DNA of 28,073 nt, from positions 1 through 28,073 of the forward strand of contig JAURZO010000040.1 in assembly GCA_030653405.1 (NCBI GenBank), written 5' to 3'. A model generated the notes under the pieces. That model was given only the letters and a program-made list of their open reading frames with translations. It searched no databases and had not been told where the DNA came from. This stretch comes from Zwartia sp. (lineage in GTDB: Bacteria > Pseudomonadota > Gammaproteobacteria > Burkholderiales > Burkholderiaceae_B). The position numbers and the translations under genes were made by a program. Positions 15,974 to 23,771 of this stretch are shown one piece after another. Every line of letters starts with the position of its first letter. The first letter of the stretch is position 1.

Positions 15974-16011
15974 TATACTCAAAGAAGAAAATTAAAGGCA
16001 TTCCTAATGCC
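15974..16011 (+). promoter_or_regulatory. Possible promoter -10 and small hairpin upstream of the CitE-like gene
   Basis: TATACT at 15974-15979 is a good -10 hexamer, but the sequence 17 bases upstream is a poor -35. At 15997-16011 GGCATT and AATGCC form a perfect 6-bp stem with a 3-base loop, which would lie in the 5' leader just after the start site. The position suits an activator-dependent promoter with an operator, but this is inferred. Confidence 0.4.
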
Positions 16012-16035
16012 GAGACGATATTTTGGAGAGATGTC

Positions 16036-16944
16036 ATGCGTTCCTTGTTGTTTGTGCCGGCCGATAGTCCTCGCAAGCTTGAAAAATCCTTACAAAGCGG
16101 CTCGGATATCCTGATATTTGATTTAGAGGATGCAGTCTCTTCGTCCCGAAAACAAGAAGGACGCACTGAACTAGTCAAGTTTCTGACTGAAATCAAGCGT
16201 GCGGGCACTCAAACCCCTGCGTTATATGTTCGAGTCAATGCGTTGACGACGGGGTTGACGTTGGCTGACTTGGCTGCGGTGATGCCTTGTCGTCCAGCTG
16301 GCATCGTGCTGCCCAAGTCGACAGGCGCCAAAGATTTGGCTTTGCTCTCTGCGTATTTAGAGGCATTTGAACACTTGTATCCTCAAGCAGGTGTGGCACA
16401 GGATGGTATGAACAAGCCGTCACTGACCTCCATTATCGCGATCGTGACTGAGACAGCGGATTCGCTTGCCGGTTTGAATGAGTATCGTGGCGCGACGCCC
16501 CGACTCGCGGGCATGATGTGGGGCGCAGAGGATTTGTCTGGTGACATTGGCGCTCTCACGAATAAGGAAGAGGGCGGCTCGGGTGAGTGGACAACCCCTT
16601 TTAAGCTTGTTCGCTCCTTGTGCTTGTTTGCAGCAAGCGCTGCTGGCGTGCCGGCGATCGATACCGTACCGACTGAGATCAATAACGTGGAGGCGTTGAC
16701 GCGCGAGACGCGTCAGGCGTATCGCGATGGCTTTTCAGCCAAAGCGGCGATTCATCCCGGGCAAGTGCCGGTGATTAATGAGGCCATGACACCTGATGCC
16801 GCGACTCAGGACTGGGCGTCGCGTGTGATCGCCGCGTTTGCCGCCAGCGCAAATGTGGGTGTCGCAACGCTCGACGGAAAGATGCTCGATACTCCGCACT
16901 TGCGCCTTGCCAAGAAAATTATCGCCGCCGCGAAACTTGCTTAA
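16036..16944 (+). CDS. CitE-like HpcH/HpaI-family CoA-ester lyase
   Basis: Member of the citrate lyase beta-subunit/malyl-CoA lyase family (302 aa), which splits 3-hydroxy-acyl-CoA esters such as malyl-CoA or citramalyl-CoA in a magnesium-dependent retro-Claisen reaction. Visible motifs are SLLFVPADSPRKLEKS, the metal site FDLEDAV at 28-34, Arg66 in YVRVN, VLPKS at 91-95, Glu139 in the metal-binding IVTET, and MMWGAEDLSGDIGA at 160-173. I chose ATG 16036, five bases after GGAGAG; the open frame further upstream lies opposite pfkB. It leads a five-gene set with CoA-transferase, dehydrogenase and hydratase, so it is the likely final cleavage step. Lack of CitD/CitF genes argues against ordinary citrate lyase. 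Confidence 0.88.
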   Translation: MRSLLFVPADSPRKLEKSLQSGSDILIFDLEDAVSSSRKQEGRTELVKFLTEIKRAGTQTPALYVRVNALTTGLTLADLAAVMPCRPAGIVLPKSTGAKDLALLSAYLEAFEHLYPQAGVAQDGMNKPSLTSIIAIVTETADSLAGLNEYRGATPRLAGMMWGAEDLSGDIGALTNKEEGGSGEWTTPFKLVRSLCLFAASAAGVPAIDTVPTEINNVEALTRETRQAYRDGFSAKAAIHPGQVPVINEAMTPDAATQDWASRVIAAFAASANVGVATLDGKMLDTPHLRLAKKIIAAAKLA

Positions 16945-17007
16945 TGTGTTGATTCATGCGCGCGAATTGAATTTCAGGCGTGTTCAGATTTCAGGAGTTA
17001 GAAAATA

Positions 17008-18225
17008 ATGGCAGGTCCTTTAGAGGGTATTCGTGTCGTCGATATGACGTCGATTTTGATGGGGCCCTATGCCGCACAGCTGATGGGAGATATGGGGGCG
17101 GATGTCATCAAAGTCGAATCGCCGCAAGGCGATATGGTCAGAGATGTCGGACCGATGTTGCATCCCCGCATGGGTTCGCTGTATTTGCACGTCAATCGTA
17201 GCAAGCGCGGGATGGTGCTCGACGTTAAAAAGCCTGAAGGGCTCGAGGCTATCAAAAAGCTCATCGCGACGGCTGATATCCTGCTCTACAACGTGCGTCC
17301 ACAAGCGATGGCGCGATTGGGTTTGAGTTACGAAGTTGTTCGAGAAATCAACCCTCGCATTTTGTACGCGGGGACGTTTGGGTTTGGGCAGGATGGACCG
17401 TATGCGCACAAACCTGCTTTCGATGATTTGATTCAGGGGGCGATTGGTTTGCCTTCTCTGATCAAGCAGGCCGGTACCGATGTGCCGCGCTACGTCCCTT
17501 CGAATCTGGTGGATCGCACAGTGGGCTTGTATGCGACCTCATCGCTATGCGCAGCGCTCTATCACCGAGAGAAAACGGGTCGTGGTCAGCGGATTGATAT
17601 ACCGATGTTTGAAACCATGATCAGCCACTTGCTCAGTGATCATATTGGTGGCAAGACGTTTGATCCGCAGTTCGGGCCGCCCGGCTATCCGCGGCTGCTT
17701 GCCTCTGAGAGACGTCCCTACAAAACGTCGGACGGTTATGTGTGCGCCGTGATTTACAACGACAAGCAGTGGGCCTCGTTCTTTAGCGCGATTGGACGTT
17801 CGGAGATTTTTGAAAACGATCCAAGATTTAAAAGCTTGAGTATTCGTACGCAACACATCAACGATCTGCAAGGTCTTGTGGCTAAGATGTTTCTGGAGCG
17901 CACCACAGAAGCATGGTTGGCGTTACTCGAAAAAGCCGATATCCCGAGCATGCCGCTGCACGATCTAGAGACGATCTTTGAAGACCCCCATCTCGAGGCG
18001 ATTAATTTCTTTCAATGGGAAGAGCATCCCTCAGAAGGGCGTATCCGTCGTGTGGATGTGCCAACAACGTGGTCGGATAGTCAGCCACAGGCGGGACGGC
18101 CAGCACCGATGCTTGGACAACACAGTGAAGAGGTTTTGCGCGAACTCGGTTATAGCGATACTGCCATCGCTGAGTTTATCCGCCAAGGTGTGACGCAGAC
18201 CGCCGCCATTCAAAATAAGGAGTAA
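17008..18225 (+). CDS. CaiB/BaiF family (class III) CoA-transferase
   Basis: Class III CoA-transferase (405 aa) that moves CoA from a donor such as succinyl-CoA to a carboxylic acid. The N-terminal Rossmann region reads GIRVVDMTSILMGPYAAQLMGDMGADVIKVE (shown in part), with RSKRGMVLDVKKPEG and FGFGQDGPYA further on. The likely catalytic Asp is D169 in NLVDRTVGLYA, followed by KTGRGQRIDI. An AGGAG ribosome site is present and the gap to the CitE-like gene is 63 bases; the acyl-CoA dehydrogenase starts 5 bases after its stop. In this set it probably activates the imported acid. The substrate cannot be read from sequence; mesaconate, citramalate or a related C5 acid is the leading guess. Confidence 0.9.
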   Translation: MAGPLEGIRVVDMTSILMGPYAAQLMGDMGADVIKVESPQGDMVRDVGPMLHPRMGSLYLHVNRSKRGMVLDVKKPEGLEAIKKLIATADILLYNVRPQAMARLGLSYEVVREINPRILYAGTFGFGQDGPYAHKPAFDDLIQGAIGLPSLIKQAGTDVPRYVPSNLVDRTVGLYATSSLCAALYHREKTGRGQRIDIPMFETMISHLLSDHIGGKTFDPQFGPPGYPRLLASERRPYKTSDGYVCAVIYNDKQWASFFSAIGRSEIFENDPRFKSLSIRTQHINDLQGLVAKMFLERTTEAWLALLEKADIPSMPLHDLETIFEDPHLEAINFFQWEEHPSEGRIRRVDVPTTWSDSQPQAGRPAPMLGQHSEEVLRELGYSDTAIAEFIRQGVTQTAAIQNKE

Positions 18226-18230
18226 GGACC

Positions 18231-19397
18231 ATGGACTTTTCTTTTTCACAAGAACAGCAATCGATTCGCGAAGCGATTGGCAAAATTTGTGAACGGTTCG
18301 ACGATCAGTACTGGCTTGAGAAAGACCGTGTCGGTGGCTTTCCAGTTGAGTTGCATCAGGCCTTAGCCAAAGACGGCTGGCTGGGGATCTGTATACCCGA
18401 GCAGTATGGTGGATCGGGACTGGGCATCACAGAAGCGACCATCATGATGCAGACGATCAGCGAGTCGGGTGCCGGGATGACGGGCGCTTCGGCTGTGCAC
18501 ATGAATATCTTTGGTTTGAATCCAGTTGTGCAGTTCGCGACAGAAGAGCAAAAGATGCGCATGCTGCCGCCGCTGATCTCGGGCAAAGAGCGCTCTTGTT
18601 TTGCTGTGACTGAGCCGAATACGGGTCTGAATACCACGCAACTTAAGGTCAAGGCTGAGCGCGCAGGTGATCACTACGTGTTGAGCGGGACCAAGGTCTG
18701 GATATCGACGGCACAGGTCGCTGAAAAAATGTTGATCCTGGCGCGTACGACGCCTTTGGAGGAATGCAAAAAACATACCGATGGTCTGAGCCTTTTTTAT
18801 ACTGATCTGGATCGTAACTTTGTCAGAGTCCATGAGATCGAAAAAATGGGTCGTAAGGCGGTCGACTCAAATGAATTGTTCATCGATGGTTTGAAAGTGC
18901 CTGTCGAAGATCGTATTGGCGAGGAAGGCAAAGGCTTTCACTACATCATGCACGGCATGAATGCCGAGCGGATTTTGATTGCAGCCGAGGCGATCGGACT
19001 CGGACGGGTGGCCTTGAAACGCGCGACTGACTATGCCAAAGAACGCATTGTTTTTGATCGACCGATTGGACAGAACCAAGGGATCCAGCATCCGTTAGCT
19101 GCCTGCTGGATGGAGCTCGAGGCCGCAAACCTGATGGTGTTTAACGCGGCCTCTTTGTTTGATCAGGGTGAGCCTTGTGGCGCGCAGGCCAATGCTGCTA
19201 AGTATCTCGCGGGCGAAGCGGGCTTTAACGCGTGTCAACAGGCTGTGATGACGCACGGTGGTTTTGGTTACGCCAAGGAATATCACGTGGAGCGTTATCT
19301 GCGCGAGGTGTTGATCACGCGTATCGCGCCTGTGAGTCCGCAGTTGGTGTTGTGTTTTATTGCTGAGCGCGTCTTGGGCTTGCCCAAATCTTATTAG
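18231..19397 (+). CDS. Acyl-CoA dehydrogenase family protein
   Basis: FAD-dependent acyl-CoA dehydrogenase fold (388 aa), predicted to introduce an alpha,beta double bond and pass electrons to ETF. Normal landmarks are LGICIPEQYGGSGLG at 51-65, CFAVTEPNTGLNTTQL at 123-138, GTKVWISTA and the C-terminal HGGFGYAKEYHVERYLREV. The usual catalytic Glu of the C-terminal YEGTSEI motif is absent: the aligned stretch is IAPVSPQL, with Gln371 at that place. Glu246 in MNAERILIA occupies the site used as base in isovaleryl-CoA-type dehydrogenases, so activity is still plausible. It starts 5 bases after the CoA-transferase, within the same ribosome-site-rich junction (AAGGAGTAAGGA). Confidence 0.9.
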   Translation: MDFSFSQEQQSIREAIGKICERFDDQYWLEKDRVGGFPVELHQALAKDGWLGICIPEQYGGSGLGITEATIMMQTISESGAGMTGASAVHMNIFGLNPVVQFATEEQKMRMLPPLISGKERSCFAVTEPNTGLNTTQLKVKAERAGDHYVLSGTKVWISTAQVAEKMLILARTTPLEECKKHTDGLSLFYTDLDRNFVRVHEIEKMGRKAVDSNELFIDGLKVPVEDRIGEEGKGFHYIMHGMNAERILIAAEAIGLGRVALKRATDYAKERIVFDRPIGQNQGIQHPLAACWMELEAANLMVFNAASLFDQGEPCGAQANAAKYLAGEAGFNACQQAVMTHGGFGYAKEYHVERYLREVLITRIAPVSPQLVLCFIAERVLGLPKSY

Positions 19398-19412
19398 ATC
19401 GAGGAGAGAGTG

Positions 19413-19865
19413 ATGGCAGGTCTATATTTTGAAGAATTTGAAATTGGTCAGGTGTTTAAACACTCGATGACGCGTACGGTCACGGAGATGGACAACGTGT
19501 TGTTCTCGACGCTGACGATGAATCCACAACCCCTTCATCTCGATGCAGAGTTCGCCTCGAAAACGGAGTTTGGTCGAATTTTGGTCAATAGTCTTTTTAC
19601 CCTTGGGCTTGTGATCGGCATCACAGTGGGAGAGACCACGCTCGGTACGACAATCGCTAATCTGGGGATGACTGACACACGTTTCCCGAGTCCTGTATTT
19701 TATGGAGACACCATCCACGTTGAGACCACGATTATCTCGAAGCGCCTGAGCAAGTCCCGTCCGGATGCTGGGATTGTCGAGTTCGAGCATCGTGGGATCA
19801 ACCAGCGAGGGGAGGTGGTTTGTCTCTGCCGACGCTCGGGCCTCATGAAATGTAAGCCTGCATAA
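19413..19865 (+). CDS. MaoC-like hot-dog hydratase
   Basis: Single hot-dog protein (150 aa) of the MaoC-like dehydratase family, expected to add water to an enoyl-CoA. It has the FEEFEIGQVFKHSMTRTVTEMD N-terminal block (shown in part), the active-site region TMNPQPLHLDAEF, TLGLVIGITVG, and TRFPSPVFYGDTIHVET with SKSRP. The active-site region departs from the canonical (R)-hydratase signature: the usual Asp before Asn-Pro is not found and two residues are inserted before His. Similar variants occur in mesaconyl/itaconyl-CoA-type hydratases. I chose ATG 19413, right after GAGGAGAGAGTG; GTG 19410 is too close to the ribosome site. It sits 15 bases after the acyl-CoA dehydrogenase. Confidence 0.87.
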   Translation: MAGLYFEEFEIGQVFKHSMTRTVTEMDNVLFSTLTMNPQPLHLDAEFASKTEFGRILVNSLFTLGLVIGITVGETTLGTTIANLGMTDTRFPSPVFYGDTIHVETTIISKRLSKSRPDAGIVEFEHRGINQRGEVVCLCRRSGLMKCKPA

Positions 19866-19895
19866 TTGATCAGACTCTTTTAAAGACGCATCACG

Positions 19896-21224
19896 ATGAC
19901 AGTTCAAGGAGGGATGAAGCAAGGATTGCCAGACGCGAAAATGGCTTTGGTGGTGTTGTTGATCTGCTTTGTCTTCAATATGCTGGGTCGTGGGATCGGC
20001 GACACGTACGTGACGTTTCTGTTGCCGCTCGAAACGGAGTTTGGTTGGAGTCGTTCAGAGCTCTCAAGTGTGTATGGCATCTATATGGTGGCGAATGGCC
20101 TGTCCGCGCCCTTTGTGGGCATACTCTTTGACCGGTGGGGCCCAAGGCTGGTGTATGTGTTGGGTCTGGTCTGTCTCGGGTTTGGCTATTTTTTAGCAGG
20201 ACAGTTGACCCAACTCTGGCAGTTTCATCTTTGCATCGGCGTGGCGGGTGGGATTGGTATCTCAGCCATTGGCATGGTGCCCTCAGCCAGCTTAATCAGC
20301 CGATGGTTTCCACAGAGCACCAGTACTGCGATTGGCATTGCGTATGCCGGCTTTGGCGCCGGTACGCTCGTGCTTGTGCCCTTTGCGCAGTATCTTAATC
20401 AGGCAGTGGGTTGGCGCGACACTTATCATATTCTGGGTGGCACCTTGCTCGTGGCCTTGCCGCTTGTGTTGCTGCTGCCTTGGGGCGTGATTCGTGCTGG
20501 GTACGGCGCACGTAGCGCGGTAGGTGTTTCTCCTCAGGTTGAGACTGTCGCGAGTCAAAAAGCCGTACCGCAGCAGCCTTCACCGCAGCAGACCGCTTCT
20601 CAGCCTTCAACGCTTCAGGTTCCACCACTTCAGACCTCGCCTCTTCGCGCTGCGATCAGGCACTCAGGGTTCTGGGGGCTTGCGCAGGCTTTCTTTTTTA
20701 CCTCCGTTGTCGTCTATACGGTCTTGGTGCAGATGATTGCATTTCTGGTATCGACTGGATTTACTCCGATCGAGGCAGCGAGCGCGTTTGGTTTCGCAGG
20801 TATTTTGTCTGTATTGGGTGTCGGCTCAGCGGGTCGGTTGGCGGATGTGCTGGGCGCCAGACGAACGGCCACGTTGACCTTTGTTTGCACATTTCTGGGT
20901 CTTGCCAGTTTATTGGCGCTCACGATTTATCCTTCGCATTGGTTTTTGATGACTTTTGTGGTGTTTTTCGGCATTGCGCAAGGAGCCCGAGGGCCTATTA
21001 TTTCCGGACTTTGTTCAAGGCTTTTCCCCGGTCGCGGCCTCGCAACCATTTATGGTGTGATCTATGCGAGCATGTCGATTGGTGCGGCAGCGGGCGCCAT
21101 GATGTCGGGCCTGCTTTTTGACTGGACGGGCGGCTATCAAGCCAGCATCCTCTTTTCAATGCTGAACGTTATTTTGGCGGTCTCACCGTTCTGGGTTTAT
21201 CGTGAGCTCAGAAAATTCGGTTGA
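19896..21224 (+). CDS. MFS transporter, monocarboxylate/OFA-like
   Basis: Major facilitator superfamily transporter (442 aa) with 12 predicted helices. The first half contains the loop 2-3 signature FVGILFDRWGPRLV and the second half GSAGRLADVLGARRTATL, both MFS motif A copies. The general pattern (FVTFLLPLETEFGWSRSELSSVYGIY-like region, shown here in part as FGWSRSELSSVYGIY) fits monocarboxylate or oxalate/formate-antiporter-like families. A linker of about 40 residues between helices 6 and 7 (about residues 209-250) is rich in Gln, Pro, Ser and Thr. The ATG at 19896 is used; a second ATG at 19914 lies directly against AAGGAGGG, too close to use that site. As the fifth gene after the CitE-like enzyme it likely imports the acid they degrade. 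Confidence 0.85.
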   Translation: MTVQGGMKQGLPDAKMALVVLLICFVFNMLGRGIGDTYVTFLLPLETEFGWSRSELSSVYGIYMVANGLSAPFVGILFDRWGPRLVYVLGLVCLGFGYFLAGQLTQLWQFHLCIGVAGGIGISAIGMVPSASLISRWFPQSTSTAIGIAYAGFGAGTLVLVPFAQYLNQAVGWRDTYHILGGTLLVALPLVLLLPWGVIRAGYGARSAVGVSPQVETVASQKAVPQQPSPQQTASQPSTLQVPPLQTSPLRAAIRHSGFWGLAQAFFFTSVVVYTVLVQMIAFLVSTGFTPIEAASAFGFAGILSVLGVGSAGRLADVLGARRTATLTFVCTFLGLASLLALTIYPSHWFLMTFVVFFGIAQGARGPIISGLCSRLFPGRGLATIYGVIYASMSIGAAAGAMMSGLLFDWTGGYQASILFSMLNVILAVSPFWVYRELRKFG

Positions 21225-21245
21225 ACGGGGCTTGTACGACAAACC

Positions 21246-21863
21246 ATGGGATCCGTCATGACACTAAAGATGGTGCGAAATTTAAAAACATACGCGCTGA
21301 GCGCGCTCATGATGTTGAGCTTGTTGCTTTTCATGCACGCTGCGCACAGTGCGTCCTTATTGAACGCATTGATGGATGGTCAGCACGTTCTCATGATTCG
21401 TCATGCGGATGCCCCGGGATTTAGCGATCCACCAGGCTTTAAAGTCTCAGAGTGTTCAACCCAGAGAAATCTGGGTGAGCGCGGACGCAAACAGGCCCGC
21501 GTTTTGGGTGAATGGCTGACACAGCAGGGGATCACGTCGGCCCGGATGCTCAGCAGTCCGTGGTGCCGTTGCATGGACACCGCAACGTTAATGGCAAAAG
21601 GGCCGGTTCAGGCAGCGCCTGCTTTAGGTTCATTTTTTCAAAATATGACAGAGTCCGGCCAGCAAACTTTGGCGCTACGCAGGCTATTGGCCCAAGAACT
21701 CAAGGCCTCTCCTTGGCAGCCGTTGATTCTAGTGACGCATCAGGTCAATATTTCTGCCTTTACGGGTCAGTCTGTCGGTCAGGGTGATGTGATGTTGGTC
21801 AAAGTCAGTCCAGAGGGGGCTTACCTGTCCCACCAGTCGATTTCAGTCCCTAAATTCGATTGA
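21246..21863 (+). CDS. Exported histidine phosphatase family protein
   Basis: Histidine-phosphatase (phosphoglycerate-mutase-like) protein of 205 residues with an N-terminal signal peptide (hydrophobic LMMLSLLLFMHAAHSA, cleavage near residue 36), so probably periplasmic. The phospho-accepting His is in VLMIRHADAPG (His53). A conserved Arg is in LSSPWCRCMDTATLM and the second His is in LVTHQVNISAFTG. RNLGERGRKQARVLGEWL is the usual helix. The start is ATG 21246, but ATG 21258 or 21270 would also leave a complete signal peptide. It lies 21 bases after the MFS gene and 58 bases before uppP. Substrate unknown; a sugar or lipid phosphate is possible given uppP next door. Confidence 0.83.
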   Translation: MGSVMTLKMVRNLKTYALSALMMLSLLLFMHAAHSASLLNALMDGQHVLMIRHADAPGFSDPPGFKVSECSTQRNLGERGRKQARVLGEWLTQQGITSARMLSSPWCRCMDTATLMAKGPVQAAPALGSFFQNMTESGQQTLALRRLLAQELKASPWQPLILVTHQVNISAFTGQSVGQGDVMLVKVSPEGAYLSHQSISVPKFD

Positions 21864-21865
21864 AT

Positions 21866-21898
21866 GCAATTAAGGCGATAATTGCGATTCTTAAGAAT
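21866..21898. promoter_or_regulatory. Two adjacent dyad-symmetric sites upstream of uppP
   Basis: GCAATTA (21866-21872) and TAATTGC (21879-21885) form a perfect 7-bp inverted repeat with a 6-base gap. One base later ATTCTTAAGAAT (21887-21898) is a perfect 12-base palindrome. Both sit in the 58-base gap before uppP. They could be operator sites or a small leader structure; no -35/-10 pair is convincing. Confidence 0.38.
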
Positions 21899-21921
21899 GC
21901 GTATTTAGGGGCTTGAGCGGC

Positions 21922-22758
21922 ATGACCGACCAAACAATTTATTTATGGAAGGCTTTTTTTCTTGGCATCGTCGAGGGCATTACCGAGTTTTTGCCGATCT
22001 CCAGTACCGGACATTTGATTCTCTTTGGCGACTGGATTAATTTCGAGTCCAATGAGGCAAAAGTCTTCGAGGTGGTCATCCAGCTCGGGTCGATTCTGGC
22101 AGTTGTGTGGATTTTTCGCGGTCGTCTTTTTCAGCTGATTAAGGGGACGCTGCAGCGGGATCCCGTGGAGATGTCGTTCACACGCAATTTGTTGATTGCC
22201 TTTTTGCCTTCAGCGATTATCGGGCTGCTATTTATCAAAGCCATCAAGGCCTTGTTTTTTCATCCCGGTGTTGTCGTTGTCACCTTAGTGCTTGGCGGAT
22301 TGATCATGCTGTGGGTTGAACGTCGCCGGCCTGCAACGGGTCCGGGAGCGCCATCGCTCGCCAATCAAGTGCAGTCGCTGGAAAAAATCACCTGGAAGCA
22401 AGCATTAGTCGTGGGATGCGCCCAATGTCTCGCCATGGTGCCTGGCACCTCTCGCTCTGGTTCTACGATCATCGCCGGGATGCTGGCGGGTATTCAGCGT
22501 AAAACCGCGACAGAGTTTTCATTTTTTCTCGCCATGCCCACGATGCTGGCTGCAGCGGTCTATGACATGTACAAACATGCGGACTTGCTCACGCAACAAG
22601 ACATGATGGCAATCGCAGTGGGTTTTGTGAGTGCTTTTGTTTGCGCTCTTTTAGTGGTGCGTGCCATTTTGGTCTTTGTGTCCAAACACACCTATCGGGC
22701 ATTCGCCTGGTATCGAATTGCTTTAGGTTTAGTAGTCGGATTTTGGCTCTGGGCCTGA
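21922..22758 (+). CDS. uppP: Undecaprenyl-diphosphatase (UppP/BacA)
   Basis: Integral membrane phosphatase that converts undecaprenyl diphosphate to the monophosphate on the periplasmic side, recycling the carrier for peptidoglycan and other glycans. The protein (278 aa) shows about eight helices and both active-site motifs: GIVEGITEFLPISSTGHLIL (Glu-rich motif and SSTGH) near the N-terminus and VPGTSRSGSTIIAGMLAG near residue 180. Arg in TSRSGS is the catalytic one in characterised members. I chose ATG 21922; a TTG at 21913 would add three residues. AGGGG lies upstream at a slightly long spacing. It is embedded between catabolic genes, which is unusual but harmless. Confidence 0.96.
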   Translation: MTDQTIYLWKAFFLGIVEGITEFLPISSTGHLILFGDWINFESNEAKVFEVVIQLGSILAVVWIFRGRLFQLIKGTLQRDPVEMSFTRNLLIAFLPSAIIGLLFIKAIKALFFHPGVVVVTLVLGGLIMLWVERRRPATGPGAPSLANQVQSLEKITWKQALVVGCAQCLAMVPGTSRSGSTIIAGMLAGIQRKTATEFSFFLAMPTMLAAAVYDMYKHADLLTQQDMMAIAVGFVSAFVCALLVVRAILVFVSKHTYRAFAWYRIALGLVVGFWLWA

Positions 22759-22829
22759 TGTTGCTGCGGTCTGCCAGCATAGCCATATGCCAAATACAGA
22801 TTTCATTCAATAAAAAAAGGAGATAGAGG

Positions 22830-23702
22830 ATGCGCTTATTCAGTTATCAGGACAAGAACAATCAAAAAAGTGTGGGTCTACTCAAAGCGGTAGGCTCCGA
22901 GCAATATATTGACCTGGGTGCCACCGACCCGACGTTGCCCAAGAGTCTGCTTGACCTCATTGCGACGCCAGGTGCAATGGAGCGTGCGAAGCAGGCAGGC
23001 AACAGCGCTTCGGCGGTCGTTGGTTCCATTAATGACGTGCGTTTCATCCCGTTGATTGATCGTCCAGGCAAAATTATCTGTTTAGGCTTGAACTATGCGG
23101 ATCACGCAGCAGAGGGCGGACATGCCCGGCCCGACTACCCGAGTTTTTTCATGCGCGGCCCGAGCTCGCTGGTTGGTCATCTTGAGCCGATGATCCGTCC
23201 CAAGGTGTCCGATAAGTTCGACTACGAGGCTGAGCTCGCGTTCGTCGTGGGTAAAAAGGCGCGTCACCTGACTGCACAGAACGCGCTGGAGTGCGTGGCT
23301 GGATATAGCGTCTTTAACGATGGCAGTTTGAGGGACTATCAGCGAAAGTCGAGCCAATGGACGATTGGCAAAAACTTTGATGCAACGGGTGGGTTTGGTC
23401 CTTGGCTAGTAACTCCGGATGAGTTGCCGCCTGCCGCAGACGGCCTGCGCATTCAGTCTCGTCTCAACGGCCAGATTATGCAGGATGCCAATACCAAAAG
23501 TTTTTTGTGGGGTGTCGTCGAGACGCTCGTGCTGATTACAGAGTGCATGACGCTTGAGCCGGGCGATGTTGTGATTACGGGGACACCAGCCGGCGTGGGC
23601 TATGCCAGAAAGCCTCCCGTTTTCATGAAACACGGTGACACAGTGGAAGTGGAAATCGAAGGCGTAGGTGTGTTGAGCAATCCGATCGTTGATGAGAAAT
23701 AA
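22830..23702 (+). CDS. Fumarylacetoacetate hydrolase family protein
   Basis: FAH-fold hydrolase/decarboxylase/isomerase family member (290 aa). Such enzymes act on 2-oxo or 1,3-dicarbonyl acids with a divalent metal, for example acylpyruvate hydrolysis, oxaloacetate decarboxylation or steps in aromatic meta-cleavage. The metal ligands are recognisable: Glu133 and Glu135 in DYEAELAFVVGK, and Asp164 in FNDGSLRDYQ. ICLGLNYADHAAE (His92) and the C-terminal TGTPAGVGYARKPP are the other signatures. AAGGAGA lies 6-7 bases before the ATG. It is the last gene before a strong terminator, 71 bases after uppP. The exact substrate is not readable. Confidence 0.92.
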   Translation: MRLFSYQDKNNQKSVGLLKAVGSEQYIDLGATDPTLPKSLLDLIATPGAMERAKQAGNSASAVVGSINDVRFIPLIDRPGKIICLGLNYADHAAEGGHARPDYPSFFMRGPSSLVGHLEPMIRPKVSDKFDYEAELAFVVGKKARHLTAQNALECVAGYSVFNDGSLRDYQRKSSQWTIGKNFDATGGFGPWLVTPDELPPAADGLRIQSRLNGQIMQDANTKSFLWGVVETLVLITECMTLEPGDVVITGTPAGVGYARKPPVFMKHGDTVEVEIEGVGVLSNPIVDEK

Positions 23703-23727
23703 CGATCTTTGAGAGGCACTACAAGGG

Positions 23728-23771
23728 CACTGCACAACCGAGCGGACTCGGAGGTGCAGTGTCTATTTTTT
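23728..23771 (+). terminator. Rho-independent terminator after the FAH-family gene
   Basis: CACTGCAC (23728-23735) pairs with GTGCAGTG (23754-23761). Inside, after a 2/2 internal loop, CCGAG pairs with CTCGG around a CGGA tetraloop (23743-23746). A T-rich tail with six consecutive T (23766-23771) follows, running into the stop codon of the convergent CoA-transferase gene. It probably ends the long plus-strand unit that starts at the CitE-like gene. Confidence 0.88.

Noticed and set aside
15631..16035. N-terminal extension of the CitE-like frame back to 15631.
   Set aside because: The extension lies antisense to pfkB and has no family similarity; ATG 16036 has a good ribosome site and matches the family N-terminus.
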